Shown: positions 26,842 through 34,405 of the stretch, piece by piece | Layout of the letters: each line of letters opens with the position of its first letter | How positions within the stretch are numbered: the first letter of the stretch is position 1 | Origin: Anaerolineaceae bacterium | Lineage (GTDB): Bacteria > Chloroflexota > Anaerolineae > Anaerolineales > Anaerolineaceae | Reading direction: 5' to 3' | NCBI GenBank assembly: GCA_017417055.1 | Contig: JAFPZX010000170.1 | Coordinates: 1 to 35,086 of the forward strand | Length of the DNA stretch: 35,086 bases | Made by a program: the position numbers and the translations under genes | The notes under the pieces: generated by a model | What the model saw: only the letters and a program-made list of their open reading frames with translations | Database searches by the model: none | Told to the model about the DNA's origin: nothing

Positions 26842-28167
26842 TTACTTAGTATATGCCTGAAATCCAAGATTTTTCTGTCGAGCGTATTTTTCCGTGTAGC
26901 TGCCGGGGACCCCAATGAGGGTGACGCCGCTGTCTGCATCAAATGCGTCAATGTCGATAAGAACTTTTTGAGCAGGAATCGTGACAGATTTGAGGGCAGG
27001 CGTATTGGTGAAGGTTCCGATTGGTAGGAAGGTAAGCGCTTCCGGGAAAATAACGCTTTCAAGCTGCTCACAGCCGTTAAATACATTCGTGTTCAGTGTA
27101 TTAAATGATTCCGGCAGTGTAAGACTGACGAGTCCGCTTTCCATGAAAGCTTCGTCTCCGAGATAGGTAAGAGTATTGGATAAAGTGACTTCCCGCAGGT
27201 TGATACATCCGGCAAAAGCGTCGAGATCAATGAAATCAACCGTGTCAGGGATAATAACCTTTTGAATTTCTGTGTTGTCTTCAAAGCAGGACGCTCCAAT
27301 TCCTGTGACCGGTAGTCCATCGACGATTTCAGGAATAATGATTTCTGTAGTTCCCACTTCATTGTATTTTTCAAGGCGGATCGTGTTGTCATCTAACATG
27401 GCAATAAGGTAATCATCAGCGTTTGGTGATTCATACTCTGTTGAAAAGTAATAGAATTTGTCATCAAGGACGACCCATTTCTGGATTTGACTGAAATCCA
27501 TTTTTCGGATATCTTCTCCCGTGTAGGTTGTGACTCCCTGGCGGATCAGTTCTTTTAATTCAGGATCTACAGCTGTTTCTTCGGCGATTGAGTTTGAGAA
27601 AATCCCGCGGCTGTAAAGAAAACCGGCTATTCCGATAATCAAAAAGAGTGCGATCAGGAGAGCTGTAAGACGAGATTTGGAAAAGGGTGACTTTTTGTTT
27701 CCGGATTTTCCGGCGGAAGTTTCAGAATTTTTGTGTTTCGGATCAGCAGCGTTATCAGCTTTATTATTTTGGCTGCTTTGTTTTGTGCGGACAAGCTGAA
27801 GCAGTTCGTCGAGAGAAGCATCCCTGTTGTCGGAGCAGTTCAGCCAGTGCAGCGTGGAAAGGTAATACTGCATACTGCCGGTGAGTGTGCAGTCATCGCA
27901 TTTGAAGGGAATAATTTCTTTTTTGAAGTCCACCGACAAACCAACCTCCCGCAGTACCTGGACAGAGGTGTTGGAATTTTCGGTGAAAATCAGGACTACC
28001 ATTCTGCAATCCTGCAGCGCTTTTGTAATGGTATCTGCCCATTCCTTGCCGGGCCGGATGTCCCGGGGAGCATACCAGCAGCTGATGCCTGCGGATTCGA
28101 GTTTATTTACAACGGCTTCCCGGATGTCACTGTCTTTATGTGAGTAACTGATGAATACATCGCGCAT
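26842..28167 (-). CDS. TIR domain - transmembrane - BspA-type LRR protein
   Basis: 441 aa. Residues 1 to about 125 are a TIR_2 domain: start MRDVFISYSHKDSD, then GISCWYAPRDIRPGKEW, and NTSVQVLREVGLSVDF, with E74 in the place of the catalytic glutamate of NAD-cleaving TIRs. A Lys/Asn/Ser-rich linker (about 128-165) leads to one membrane helix at about 167-185 (LTALLIALFLIIGIAGFLY). The rest, after the helix, is outside the membrane if positive-inside holds; residues about 265-425 are BspA-like leucine-rich repeats (VIIPDTVDFIDLDAFAGC, LREVTLSNTLTYLGDEAF). It starts 14 nt after the upstream gene's stop, so the two form an operon. The order TIR-TM-LRR is the reverse of an animal Toll receptor. 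Likely a sensor or effector membrane protein; whether it cleaves NAD is untested. Confidence 0.9.
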   Translation of the reverse strand: MRDVFISYSHKDSDIREAVVNKLESAGISCWYAPRDIRPGKEWADTITKALQDCRMVVLIFTENSNTSVQVLREVGLSVDFKKEIIPFKCDDCTLTGSMQYYLSTLHWLNCSDNRDASLDELLQLVRTKQSSQNNKADNAADPKHKNSETSAGKSGNKKSPFSKSRLTALLIALFLIIGIAGFLYSRGIFSNSIAEETAVDPELKELIRQGVTTYTGEDIRKMDFSQIQKWVVLDDKFYYFSTEYESPNADDYLIAMLDDNTIRLEKYNEVGTTEIIIPEIVDGLPVTGIGASCFEDNTEIQKVIIPDTVDFIDLDAFAGCINLREVTLSNTLTYLGDEAFMESGLVSLTLPESFNTLNTNVFNGCEQLESVIFPEALTFLPIGTFTNTPALKSVTIPAQKVLIDIDAFDADSGVTLIGVPGSYTEKYARQKNLGFQAYTK

Positions 28168-28181
28168 AGATGGATCCTTGT

Positions 28182-30257
28182 TTATTCGGAAAGGCTGTAG
28201 ATTCTGAGCCCGTCAAATTGTCTGATCAGTTTGAGCATGCTGTTGAAAGGCATATAGTCTTTTTCCTGATCGGATTCAGTCAACAGATGGTAATGTTCAT
28301 GGATCATTTCGGAGGATGGATCGCCTGCCATCATCAGTTCATGCGTGCGGAATTGTTCGCGGAGGGATTTACGCACCTCTTTTTCACTTTGCCCTTCAGA
28401 AAGGGCAAGTTTTTCCACAGGGATCGTCCGATGGATGTCGTTGTACTGCCAATCCATGTTTTGTTTTTCATGGATCCAGCGTTCGTGTTCCAGCGCTCCG
28501 ATGATATCGGTCTGTTCTTCTGTGAAGTGTGTAACCATGCTGAAGTCCACCGGTTTGTCCGTATAAAAGCAGTTGATATGGTTCAGATAGCGTGAAAAAC
28601 TTTTCGCCTGGTTGATGTTGGAGAGCTGATATTCCAGGGAAAGGCTGTCAAATTCTGCTTCAAGCGTTTCCGCGGGAATTTTTTTTTCATCGTCCTGGTG
28701 GGCATAGCGTCCGTTGAGCGCGACAGCGAAGTCGTACAGATGGAGGAAGCTGCTGGTGGAAAGGAAGGTCTTTTTCGCTTTGCGGTCAGCTTTGCGAATG
28801 TCCACTTTTACCGTGAGCGGCATATTTGATGTGTCCACGATGGATTCAATTTCCCGGGCGAAGCTTTGTTCTTTTTCAGACATGTCGCTGTATTCTTTGA
28901 GACGGGGCGGTTTCCCCTGTTCGCCGGATTCTTCCCACTGTTTATAAACGCGCTTAAAATCGTCGATTTTTTCTTGTTCTTCACTGTCATAGATATAGGT
29001 GATGGCGAGGGCGTTCCCGCTGAGGTCCATCTCAACACCCATGGGATGCATTTCCTGTCGAGTGTTCCGTCCATAAGCGGTGCGGTCCCAGCATTGCAGC
29101 TCATCGCAGATAAAGAGAAGCCAGGCCAGCGGGAAAGTTTCCATCGGCAGCGGCGCTTTGCGGACGTTCGGATCCTTTGATTTGAAAAAAGCGATGGAAT
29201 GTTTGTAAAGGCTGTTGTGCAGCAGAATGGCGGCGAGCGCATCCATGTGTTTTTCCGAAAGATACGGCAAAACGTTCGGCATGTTGATGAGCTGTTTGTA
29301 CAGAATGAGTGCGCTGAAATATCCATGGTCAATGTGGAAATTGAAGGCTTCCGGATGTGTTGGTTTGTTCGTGATTACCGAATGGATATGAGCTTCCGAG
29401 AATCCATATTGATCAGTGAGTTTTTGGGAAACTACAAAAGCAAAGAGTTCTTCAATGGTCTCGAAGGTTCGGTGATAGAGCTTTTGAAAATGCTTTTTTT
29501 CTTCATCACTGAGTTCGATCAGGGATTTCATGTTTTTGTATGCGAGATAAGGATTATTTTTCCGGTCCGGGTCGCTTTCGGTAAAATAGGAAGCGACCTG
29601 TTCAAAAGGAATCTCAAAGGGATAGCCGATGTCATGCAGAAGGGCTGTCATTCCCCAGAAAGCCAGAAACGTATGGGCTGCTTTGCGGTCTTCTTCCCGG
29701 TTGTTTTCGTCCGTGCTGAAGCCGTAGAAAGATTTGAAAGATTCACGGAAATGTTCATTGGATTCATAAATCGCAAGGCCCAGCGTGAAGACATAAACAG
29801 AGTGGGAGTAGTGATCGCGGTGTTTCATCAGCAGGGAGCTGGCGTTGGATTCAAATTCCGAAAGCAGTTCGATCACTTTCTTGGACTTGGAGTAGCGGCT
29901 GACAAAAAAGATTTCAAAATAACTGTAATAAACAGTGTAAGCGTCTTCCGCGCTGCCGGAATCGATAAAGGATTCCAGTTCCCGTTCCAGACAGAGCCGG
30001 TTGAGATCCATCTGCATGTTGTAGGGAATCTGCCCTTCTTTGATTCCGACTCCCTGACAGGTTCCGGTTTTTTCTTCTTCCTGTTCAATATCCGGGTTGA
30101 ACCGAAGGCCTTCACAGCGGTCGTGCAAAAAACGCAGCGCCGCGGATTTCATGTCTGAGCCGGATGTCCCGTGAAAAGCCGGCTGCTTTGGTCCGTAACC
30201 GAAACCGTATTTTGTTTCATTTTTCTTCCGCATGTTCTCAATAGCTGTGTAACTCAT
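28182..30257 (-). CDS. HD-domain phosphohydrolase fused to a RyR domain
   Basis: 691 aa, starting at 30257 with GGAGG about 5 nt upstream. Residues about 140-395 form an HD fold: candidate metal ligands are H152 (in HYSHSVYV), H208-D209 (LLHDIGYPF), H311 (in HIDHGYFSAL), H347 (ILLHNSLYKHS) and D385 (FICDELQCWDR), in the H-HD-H-H-D order of active enzymes. Residues about 583-685 look like a RyR (ryanodine receptor repeat) domain: IIGALEHERWIHEKQNMDW near its start and LLTESDQEKDYMPFNSM near its end. HD enzymes usually hydrolyse nucleotide phosphates or cyclic nucleotides; bacterial RyR domains are thought to bind nucleotide-like ligands. The N-terminal 130 residues are unassigned. It is cytoplasmic and the first gene of an operon with the TIR-LRR gene. 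Element A copy 2 lies 49 nt upstream in sense orientation. The RyR call is by eye and less sure than HD. Confidence 0.82.
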   Translation of the reverse strand: MSYTAIENMRKKNETKYGFGYGPKQPAFHGTSGSDMKSAALRFLHDRCEGLRFNPDIEQEEEKTGTCQGVGIKEGQIPYNMQMDLNRLCLERELESFIDSGSAEDAYTVYYSYFEIFFVSRYSKSKKVIELLSEFESNASSLLMKHRDHYSHSVYVFTLGLAIYESNEHFRESFKSFYGFSTDENNREEDRKAAHTFLAFWGMTALLHDIGYPFEIPFEQVASYFTESDPDRKNNPYLAYKNMKSLIELSDEEKKHFQKLYHRTFETIEELFAFVVSQKLTDQYGFSEAHIHSVITNKPTHPEAFNFHIDHGYFSALILYKQLINMPNVLPYLSEKHMDALAAILLHNSLYKHSIAFFKSKDPNVRKAPLPMETFPLAWLLFICDELQCWDRTAYGRNTRQEMHPMGVEMDLSGNALAITYIYDSEEQEKIDDFKRVYKQWEESGEQGKPPRLKEYSDMSEKEQSFAREIESIVDTSNMPLTVKVDIRKADRKAKKTFLSTSSFLHLYDFAVALNGRYAHQDDEKKIPAETLEAEFDSLSLEYQLSNINQAKSFSRYLNHINCFYTDKPVDFSMVTHFTEEQTDIIGALEHERWIHEKQNMDWQYNDIHRTIPVEKLALSEGQSEKEVRKSLREQFRTHELMMAGDPSSEMIHEHYHLLTESDQEKDYMPFNSMLKLIRQFDGLRIYSLSE

Positions 30258-30306
30258 TTTTCCTCCGGTTTTTTGATGAACAGGTTTGAATTTTTTTTCA
30301 TTAATT

Positions 30307-30401
30307 GTAACTGTTCAGTCCCGGGACGGAACCCTTCGACTCAATAATGAGTCTAAGGGGACTGTCCAAATCACCCGGATGCGTATGATCTGAAAAGTTA
30401 C
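30307..30401 (-). mobile_element. 95-bp dispersed element A, copy 2 (MITE-like)
   Basis: Read on the minus strand it begins GTAACTTTTCAG and ends CTGAACAGTTAC (12-bp terminal inverted repeats, 11 matches). It has the same length and the same internal blocks as copy 1, including CATACGCATCCGGGTGATT and a perfect hairpin GACTCA-TTAT-TGAGTC. The flanking 8-mers (CATTAATT and CACTAAAC) match at 5 of 8 positions, a possible decayed target duplication. It is oriented toward the HD-RyR start codon. Confidence 0.85.
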
Positions 30402-30409
30402 CACTAAAC

Positions 30410-30415
30410 ATTATA
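30410..30415 (-). promoter_or_regulatory. Candidate -10 box for the HD-RyR/TIR operon
   Basis: TATAAT on the minus strand, 8 nt outside the start of element A copy 2. A transcript would begin at or near the first base of the element, so the whole element would be 5' leader RNA. No good -35 hexamer is seen at the right distance. Confidence 0.4.
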
Positions 30416-30499
30416 CACTAATGTCTGTTATGAAACTTATCTTGATGTAGTTTATAAAAAAGAAAGTTTACTTTCCGTCTTTTTTTTCTTTTTCTACTT

Positions 30500-30505
30500 T
30501 ATAAT
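30500..30505 (+). promoter_or_regulatory. Candidate -10 box for the secreted Ig-like repeat gene
   Basis: TATAAT in a T-rich context, 33 nt before the start codon at 30539. No clear -35 box at the usual spacing. Confidence 0.4.
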
Positions 30506-30538
30506 AGAAAATCAGAGAGTAAGAAAAAAGGAGCATTT

Positions 30539-32041
30539 ATGAACCAAAAACCGATGATTTTTATATTATGTGTTTTGATCCTGTTTATTTTGATGACCGG
30601 CAGTGTTGTGAATGCGTCACCTTTATACCAGGATGAGGGCGAAATTGAACTGATATTGCCGGAAGAGCAGGAAGATGAAGCGATATCGGAAACCTCAGCG
30701 GATGAGACAATAACCCTGGTGACAGAAAAAGATTCCGAAGATGGTGAAGTAATTGTTATAAAAAACGATAAATCAGATTCATCAGAAACAACTGAAGAAA
30801 GCACTGAAGATATAACCGTTCCCGGTTTACCCATTCCTGAGAACCCGGAGGGCAGTTTTTCGTCCCATGCCATGGGTTTTTACTGGACTCCTTCTGAAAA
30901 TACGGATCGTTACGAAGTATTTTGGCGGAATGACAAAGGAAATCAGGATACACTTGAGCTGGAAAATGATGACTGGACTTGTCAGATGAACCGCTGCATT
31001 GTTTATACAGAGCTGCCGTCAGACGGTAATTACACCTGGACAGTGACTGCGTTCAATGAAAAAGGAGACACGAAAACGGATGAAGTGAATTTTACTGTCA
31101 AGACGCCTGTTCCTTCTCCGGACGCGTATCGACCGAATACCGCGCTTGACGGACAGAGACCATTGACTTTTGAATGGGAGGATCTCGGTTCTGATGTGAC
31201 GGATTACCGTATTCAAATTGTTGATTCAACAACTGATATGATATATTTTGATAAATTGTACGGTGCTGATGCTGCGCGGCATATCAACGGTGAATGTTAT
31301 CTGGAAACGGATGAATATCTTTCCGAGGGAGCGTATCAATGGCGGGTTCAGGGTGTCAATGGATCTGCAGTCTCTGAGTGGTCCTCATGGGTGTCATTCA
31401 GTATTACCTGCGCCTCATGCAGCAGCGGAGCCTATCAGAATTCCACCTCCGCAGTGCTTTATCCAAAAGGTATTGCGCTTGATGTGAATCCGCGTTTTGC
31501 ATGGAAAGCTCTGACCGGCGCCTTGAGCTATCAAATTGACATAAAGGATTCCAATGGAGACCTGATTGTCTCGGAAGAAGTCCTGCCGACCAGCTGCCTG
31601 ATTGAAATCTGTTCCTATGTGCCGGAAAGATCACTCACTCCGGGTGAGTTGTATACCTGGACGATTGGCGCTTATGGCTGGAACGGCAGTTTTTGGGGAG
31701 CTGATGATGACGCATTTGTTGTTGCTCCAGTTCCTGTAATGAAAGACTTTTCCTTTGTCGGACCTGAAAGCAATGCTTCGCTCGATCCGGACAATCAGCA
31801 GATCATCTGGACCGACCCGGGTGTGAATACGCCTGTTTTCCGTCTTGGGATTCGTGATGAAAATGATGAATGGCAGTTTATCACCGATTTGACCCGTGAA
31901 GAAGCCTGGTGCGACAGCGTTACCTGTTCGATACAGTTCCAGTCGATTCCTGTGGGAGAGAATTACGAGATCGTTCTTATTCCTTATTCTGAGTTTAATA
32001 CGCCGGGTGCAGCCGTTACACTGACGTTTGATAATAAATAA
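30539..32041 (+). CDS. Secreted protein with Ig/fibronectin-III-like repeats
   Basis: 500 aa, with AAGGAG 5 nt before the ATG. Signal peptide at 1-26 (IFILCVLILFILMTGSVVNA, then SPLY). Residues about 30-95 are an acidic Glu/Asp/Ser/Thr linker. Then come about four beta-sandwich repeats of about 95-100 aa, each with a Trp-containing strand (FYWTPSENTDRYEVFW, FEWEDLGSDVTDYRIQI, FAWKALTGALSYQIDI, IIWTDPGVNTPVFRLGI), in three cases a C-(3-4)-C pair (CQMNRC, CLIEIC, CDSVTC), and a final strand such as GNYTWTVTAFNEKGD. The paired cysteines suggest disulfides in an extracellular setting. The repeats have no catalytic motif, so a surface or matrix binding role is most likely. The pattern is one I associate with Anaerolineae, from memory rather than from a search. 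Confidence 0.82.
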   Translation: MNQKPMIFILCVLILFILMTGSVVNASPLYQDEGEIELILPEEQEDEAISETSADETITLVTEKDSEDGEVIVIKNDKSDSSETTEESTEDITVPGLPIPENPEGSFSSHAMGFYWTPSENTDRYEVFWRNDKGNQDTLELENDDWTCQMNRCIVYTELPSDGNYTWTVTAFNEKGDTKTDEVNFTVKTPVPSPDAYRPNTALDGQRPLTFEWEDLGSDVTDYRIQIVDSTTDMIYFDKLYGADAARHINGECYLETDEYLSEGAYQWRVQGVNGSAVSEWSSWVSFSITCASCSSGAYQNSTSAVLYPKGIALDVNPRFAWKALTGALSYQIDIKDSNGDLIVSEEVLPTSCLIEICSYVPERSLTPGELYTWTIGAYGWNGSFWGADDDAFVVAPVPVMKDFSFVGPESNASLDPDNQQIIWTDPGVNTPVFRLGIRDENDEWQFITDLTREEAWCDSVTCSIQFQSIPVGENYEIVLIPYSEFNTPGAAVTLTFDNK

Positions 32042-32114
32042 ATGCTGAGTGAACTGTGCTGACACTTTGGAGTAACGTGTTTTGAACAGTACAATAATTG
32101 AAAGGAGACTTAAA

Positions 32115-32843
32115 ATGGAAAATAAACTTATTTTATTATTAACGATTGTTTTTACGTTTTGTTTTGGCTGTATCGCTTCGGCTGAAAACAGCGGAGCCAT
32201 GATCGATTTGCGTGAATCAGATCTGTTCACACAGGAGGAAATGGCAGCAGCAGTGGACGTTATTCTTGAAGAATTCACTAAATGGGAAGGCTGCGAAATG
32301 CATCTGATCACTTATGCGGGTGACGATGTGAGTCAGCATGAAATGGAATCTGTCAGGAAGTTGGATCCGGATGTTTATGATGAATGTGCCGTGTTTTATT
32401 CCGCTTTCCGCTCCCCAAAAGAAGCCTATGGTGCCTGGCAGGCAGATGAAGAATATACATACAGCTGGACACTTGCTCGTAAAGACAAGGGGGAATGGTC
32501 TCTGCAGAATTTCGGCTGGGCTGAAGATTATCTGGAATCTCAGCAGTACACAATGGATGATATGACTGCCGCGGTAAACGCGATCCATGCCGAGGTTGAC
32601 AGGATGGAAGGCGTGAAAATGCGTTTTATCCGCTATAGAGGTGATGAATACAGCAAGGGAGAACTGGAATACGTCAACAGCCTGGAACGCGGCATTTTTG
32701 ATGAATGTGCCGTGTTCGAAGTCTGGTTCATCTCTCCGAAAGAAGCCTACGGTGCCTGGGAACCGGATATGCTTTACACCTGGAGTTTTTACCTTGCCCG
32801 TGCGGAAAAGGGTGAGTGGAACATCTTGACTTACGGTTATTAA
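32115..32843 (+). CDS. Secreted protein with two tandem copies of an unknown domain
   Basis: 242 aa from 32115, chosen over an in-frame ATG at 32082 because AAAGGAG (32101-32107) fits it. Signal peptide MENKLILLLTIVFTFCFGC then IASAEN; cleavage after ASA is likely, although FGC could be a weak lipobox. The mature part consists of two copies of an about 100-residue domain (about 47-139 and 145-242). Shared motifs are EEMAAAVDVI / DDMTAAVNAI, DECAVF, SPKEAYGAW, TYSW / TWSF and KGEW near each end. I do not recognise the family. It follows the Ig-like gene by 73 bp on the same strand and may be co-transcribed with it. Confidence 0.82.
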   Translation: MENKLILLLTIVFTFCFGCIASAENSGAMIDLRESDLFTQEEMAAAVDVILEEFTKWEGCEMHLITYAGDDVSQHEMESVRKLDPDVYDECAVFYSAFRSPKEAYGAWQADEEYTYSWTLARKDKGEWSLQNFGWAEDYLESQQYTMDDMTAAVNAIHAEVDRMEGVKMRFIRYRGDEYSKGELEYVNSLERGIFDECAVFEVWFISPKEAYGAWEPDMLYTWSFYLARAEKGEWNILTYGY

Positions 32844-32849
32844 TTATAT

Positions 32850-32878
32850 GGGGTCTGTCTCATAAAAGGACAGGCCCC
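32850..32878 (+). terminator. GGGG-CTGTC/GGACAG-CCCC hairpin after 32843
   Basis: GGGGTCTGTC pairs with GGACAGGCCCC apart from one internal mismatch, with loop TCATAAAA, 7 nt after the stop codon. It is a variant of the dispersed palindrome family and seems to be the transcript end of the secreted-protein genes. Confidence 0.55.
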
Positions 32879-32905
32879 GTTGTGTCCCCATGATAAGGAG
32901 ACGAA

Positions 32906-33385
32906 GTGAACAAATTCCGGGAATTTTATTCGGCAGATTTAGCACGGTATCAGCAGGTTTCTTTCTGGATGCGGTGTTTTCATTTGTTTTTGCGAAAGAC
33001 GCAGACATGCGGAAATTCGCTGCTGAAAGGTTTGTATCATTTCTGTTTCCGGGTGGTCAGCGACCGGCATCGGATGGAAGTTTCCTATGGTGCGAAAATC
33101 GGAAAAGGTTTTTGCCTGCGGGATCCGTTTACTGTCACAATTAATTCCAACGCGGTTTTGGGAGAGAATGTCACGCTGGGAAAAAATGTAACTATTGGCA
33201 AGCAAAACCGGGGACAACGGAGCGGCTCTCCGACGATTGGGAATGATGTGGTGGTTGGTGACAATGCGGTTATTGCCGGGAAAATCACAATTGGAAATCA
33301 TGTAAAAATTGCAGAAAATGCTTATGTCAATCGGGATGTACCAGATAATGTGGAAGTTTTCGGAAATCCCGCTGTTATGAGATAA
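32906..33385 (+). CDS. Left-handed beta-helix acyltransferase-like protein (CysE-related)
   Basis: 159 aa. It starts with GTG at 32906, with AAGGAG (32895-32900) 5 nt upstream. The N-terminal 55 residues (FREFYSADLARYQQVSFW) are helical as in bacterial serine acetyltransferases and related polysaccharide O-acetyltransferases. The hexapeptide-repeat helix follows (INSNAVLGENVTLGKNVTIG, then TIGNDVVVGDNAVIAGKITI), and it ends VFGNPAVMR. In CysE proteins a catalytic His sits in the HP-x-GIVI and H-x-VTIG positions; here they read DPFTVTI and KNVTIG, so I do not see the usual histidines. It may acetylate another acceptor by a different arrangement or be inactive. The length is short for CysE, closer to capsule or exopolysaccharide acetyltransferases. 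Confidence 0.78.
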   Translation: MNKFREFYSADLARYQQVSFWMRCFHLFLRKTQTCGNSLLKGLYHFCFRVVSDRHRMEVSYGAKIGKGFCLRDPFTVTINSNAVLGENVTLGKNVTIGKQNRGQRSGSPTIGNDVVVGDNAVIAGKITIGNHVKIAENAYVNRDVPDNVEVFGNPAVMR

Positions 33386-33389
33386 AAAA

Positions 33390-33471
33390 GTAACTACTCA
33401 GAATAAGTCAAATTAAACTGTTTTCGATGACTTAGACTTGAGTCAACAGAACAGGCTCTATTGACTCGTTA
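33390..33471 (-). repeat. Dispersed element B, copy 1 (about 82 bp)
   Basis: Read on the minus strand it matches 34406-34488, most strongly over CTGTTCTGTTGACTCAAGTC, and both copies end in AGTTAC. The plus-strand start GTAACTACTCAG resembles the terminal repeat of element A. It fills most of the gap between the acetyltransferase-like and methyltransferase genes. Confidence 0.7.
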
Positions 33472-33523
33472 TGGCAGGGTATATACAACACAGTAAAGAA
33501 AACACCATAGGGAGATGATTGAA

Positions 33524-34153
33524 ATGGATAATTATCGCACACAATATGAAAAGTTTTACGAGTCCGATGACTATTACTGGGGTACGGAGCCGGCTGATTT
33601 TTTGAAGCTTTTGATCAGCCTGAAAGCGCCTCGTCCGGGTATGAAAATTCTTGATATTGGATGTGGAGAGGGGAAAGATGCTGTTTATATGGCAAAACGC
33701 GGGTATACCGTTACGGCATTTGATCTTACGGAATCCGGAATTGCCAAAACAAAGCGTCTGGCGGAAAAATCAGGCGTTCGGGTCAAAGCGTATGTCGACG
33801 ATATCAATACCTTTGAAACGGATGAGCGCTTTGATATTGTCTATTCCAGCGGCACGCTGCAGTATCTGTTTGAGGATAAGATTGATGATTTTTTCAGGAA
33901 AATTGAGAAAATAACAAATCCTCACGGGCTGAATTATTTCAATGTTTTTGTAGAAAAACCATTCCTTGAAAAAGCTCCGGATTGGGACCGGGAAGAAAGC
34001 TTATGGAAAACCGGGACACTGCTTGCGAAATACAGTGACTGGAAAATCCATTATGTTGACCAGACAATCTTTCAATGTTCCAGCGGTGAAGTACCGCATT
34101 TCCATTGTATGGATTCTGTTCTCGCGGAGAAAATGATTTACAGAAAGGGATGA
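33524..34153 (+). CDS. SAM-dependent methyltransferase, TehB-like
   Basis: 209 aa from 33524; AGGGAG at 33509-33514 is 9 nt upstream, whereas an in-frame ATG at 33515 touches that site. Class I Rossmann methyltransferase: motif I ILDIGCGEGKDAVYMAKRGY at about 43-62, acidic ribose-binding residue D in VTAFDLTESGI, motif II-like VDDINTF, and post-motif FDIVYSSGTLQYL. The pattern closely follows TehB/tellurite-resistance and thiopurine-type methyltransferases. C-terminal strand region FQCSSGEVPHFHCMDS. Cytoplasmic; substrate not predictable beyond a small nucleophile such as a metalloid, thiol or amine. It stands alone between two non-coding gaps. Confidence 0.88.
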   Translation: MDNYRTQYEKFYESDDYYWGTEPADFLKLLISLKAPRPGMKILDIGCGEGKDAVYMAKRGYTVTAFDLTESGIAKTKRLAEKSGVRVKAYVDDINTFETDERFDIVYSSGTLQYLFEDKIDDFFRKIEKITNPHGLNYFNVFVEKPFLEKAPDWDREESLWKTGTLLAKYSDWKIHYVDQTIFQCSSGEVPHFHCMDSVLAEKMIYRKG

Positions 34154-34258
34154 TTCACAATCACCGATGTGAGTAAAGAATCTGAGCCATTCGATAGACG
34201 ACCGACTCATTTTCTAATTTTCCTGATTATATCTTCAGAACCTTCGTTTCGTACAATG

Positions 34259-34290
34259 GGGCAGGCCTTCGGGCCTGTCCTATTTTATGC
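34259..34290 (+). terminator. Terminator with a UUCG tetraloop
   Basis: GGGCAGGCC (34259-34267), loop TTCG, then GGCCTGTCC (34272-34280), followed by TATTTTATG. The stable C(UUCG)G loop and the following T-rich stretch indicate an intrinsic terminator for the methyltransferase transcript, about 105 nt after its stop. Confidence 0.75.
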
Positions 34291-34342
34291 AGGAGGATGG
34301 GGAATAATTGTCATAATATTTTAGAATTTTTATAAATTTTCA

Positions 34343-34370
34343 TTGACTTTTTAGTTCTTTTCTATATAAT
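34343..34370 (+). promoter_or_regulatory. Sigma70-type promoter for the last gene
   Basis: TTGACT at 34343-34348 and a consensus TATAAT at 34365-34370, spacer 16 nt. Transcription from here would pass through elements B and A before the start codon at 34607. Confidence 0.72.
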
Positions 34371-34405
34371 AACAAGCAGGATAGTAAATTTCTAATTATG
34401 ATTTT

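Noticed and set aside
29199-30158. 319-codon plus-strand frame opposite the HD-RyR gene
   Set aside because: The opposite strand has a clear multi-domain enzyme with a good start; this frame shows only low-complexity Phe/Val-rich sequence.
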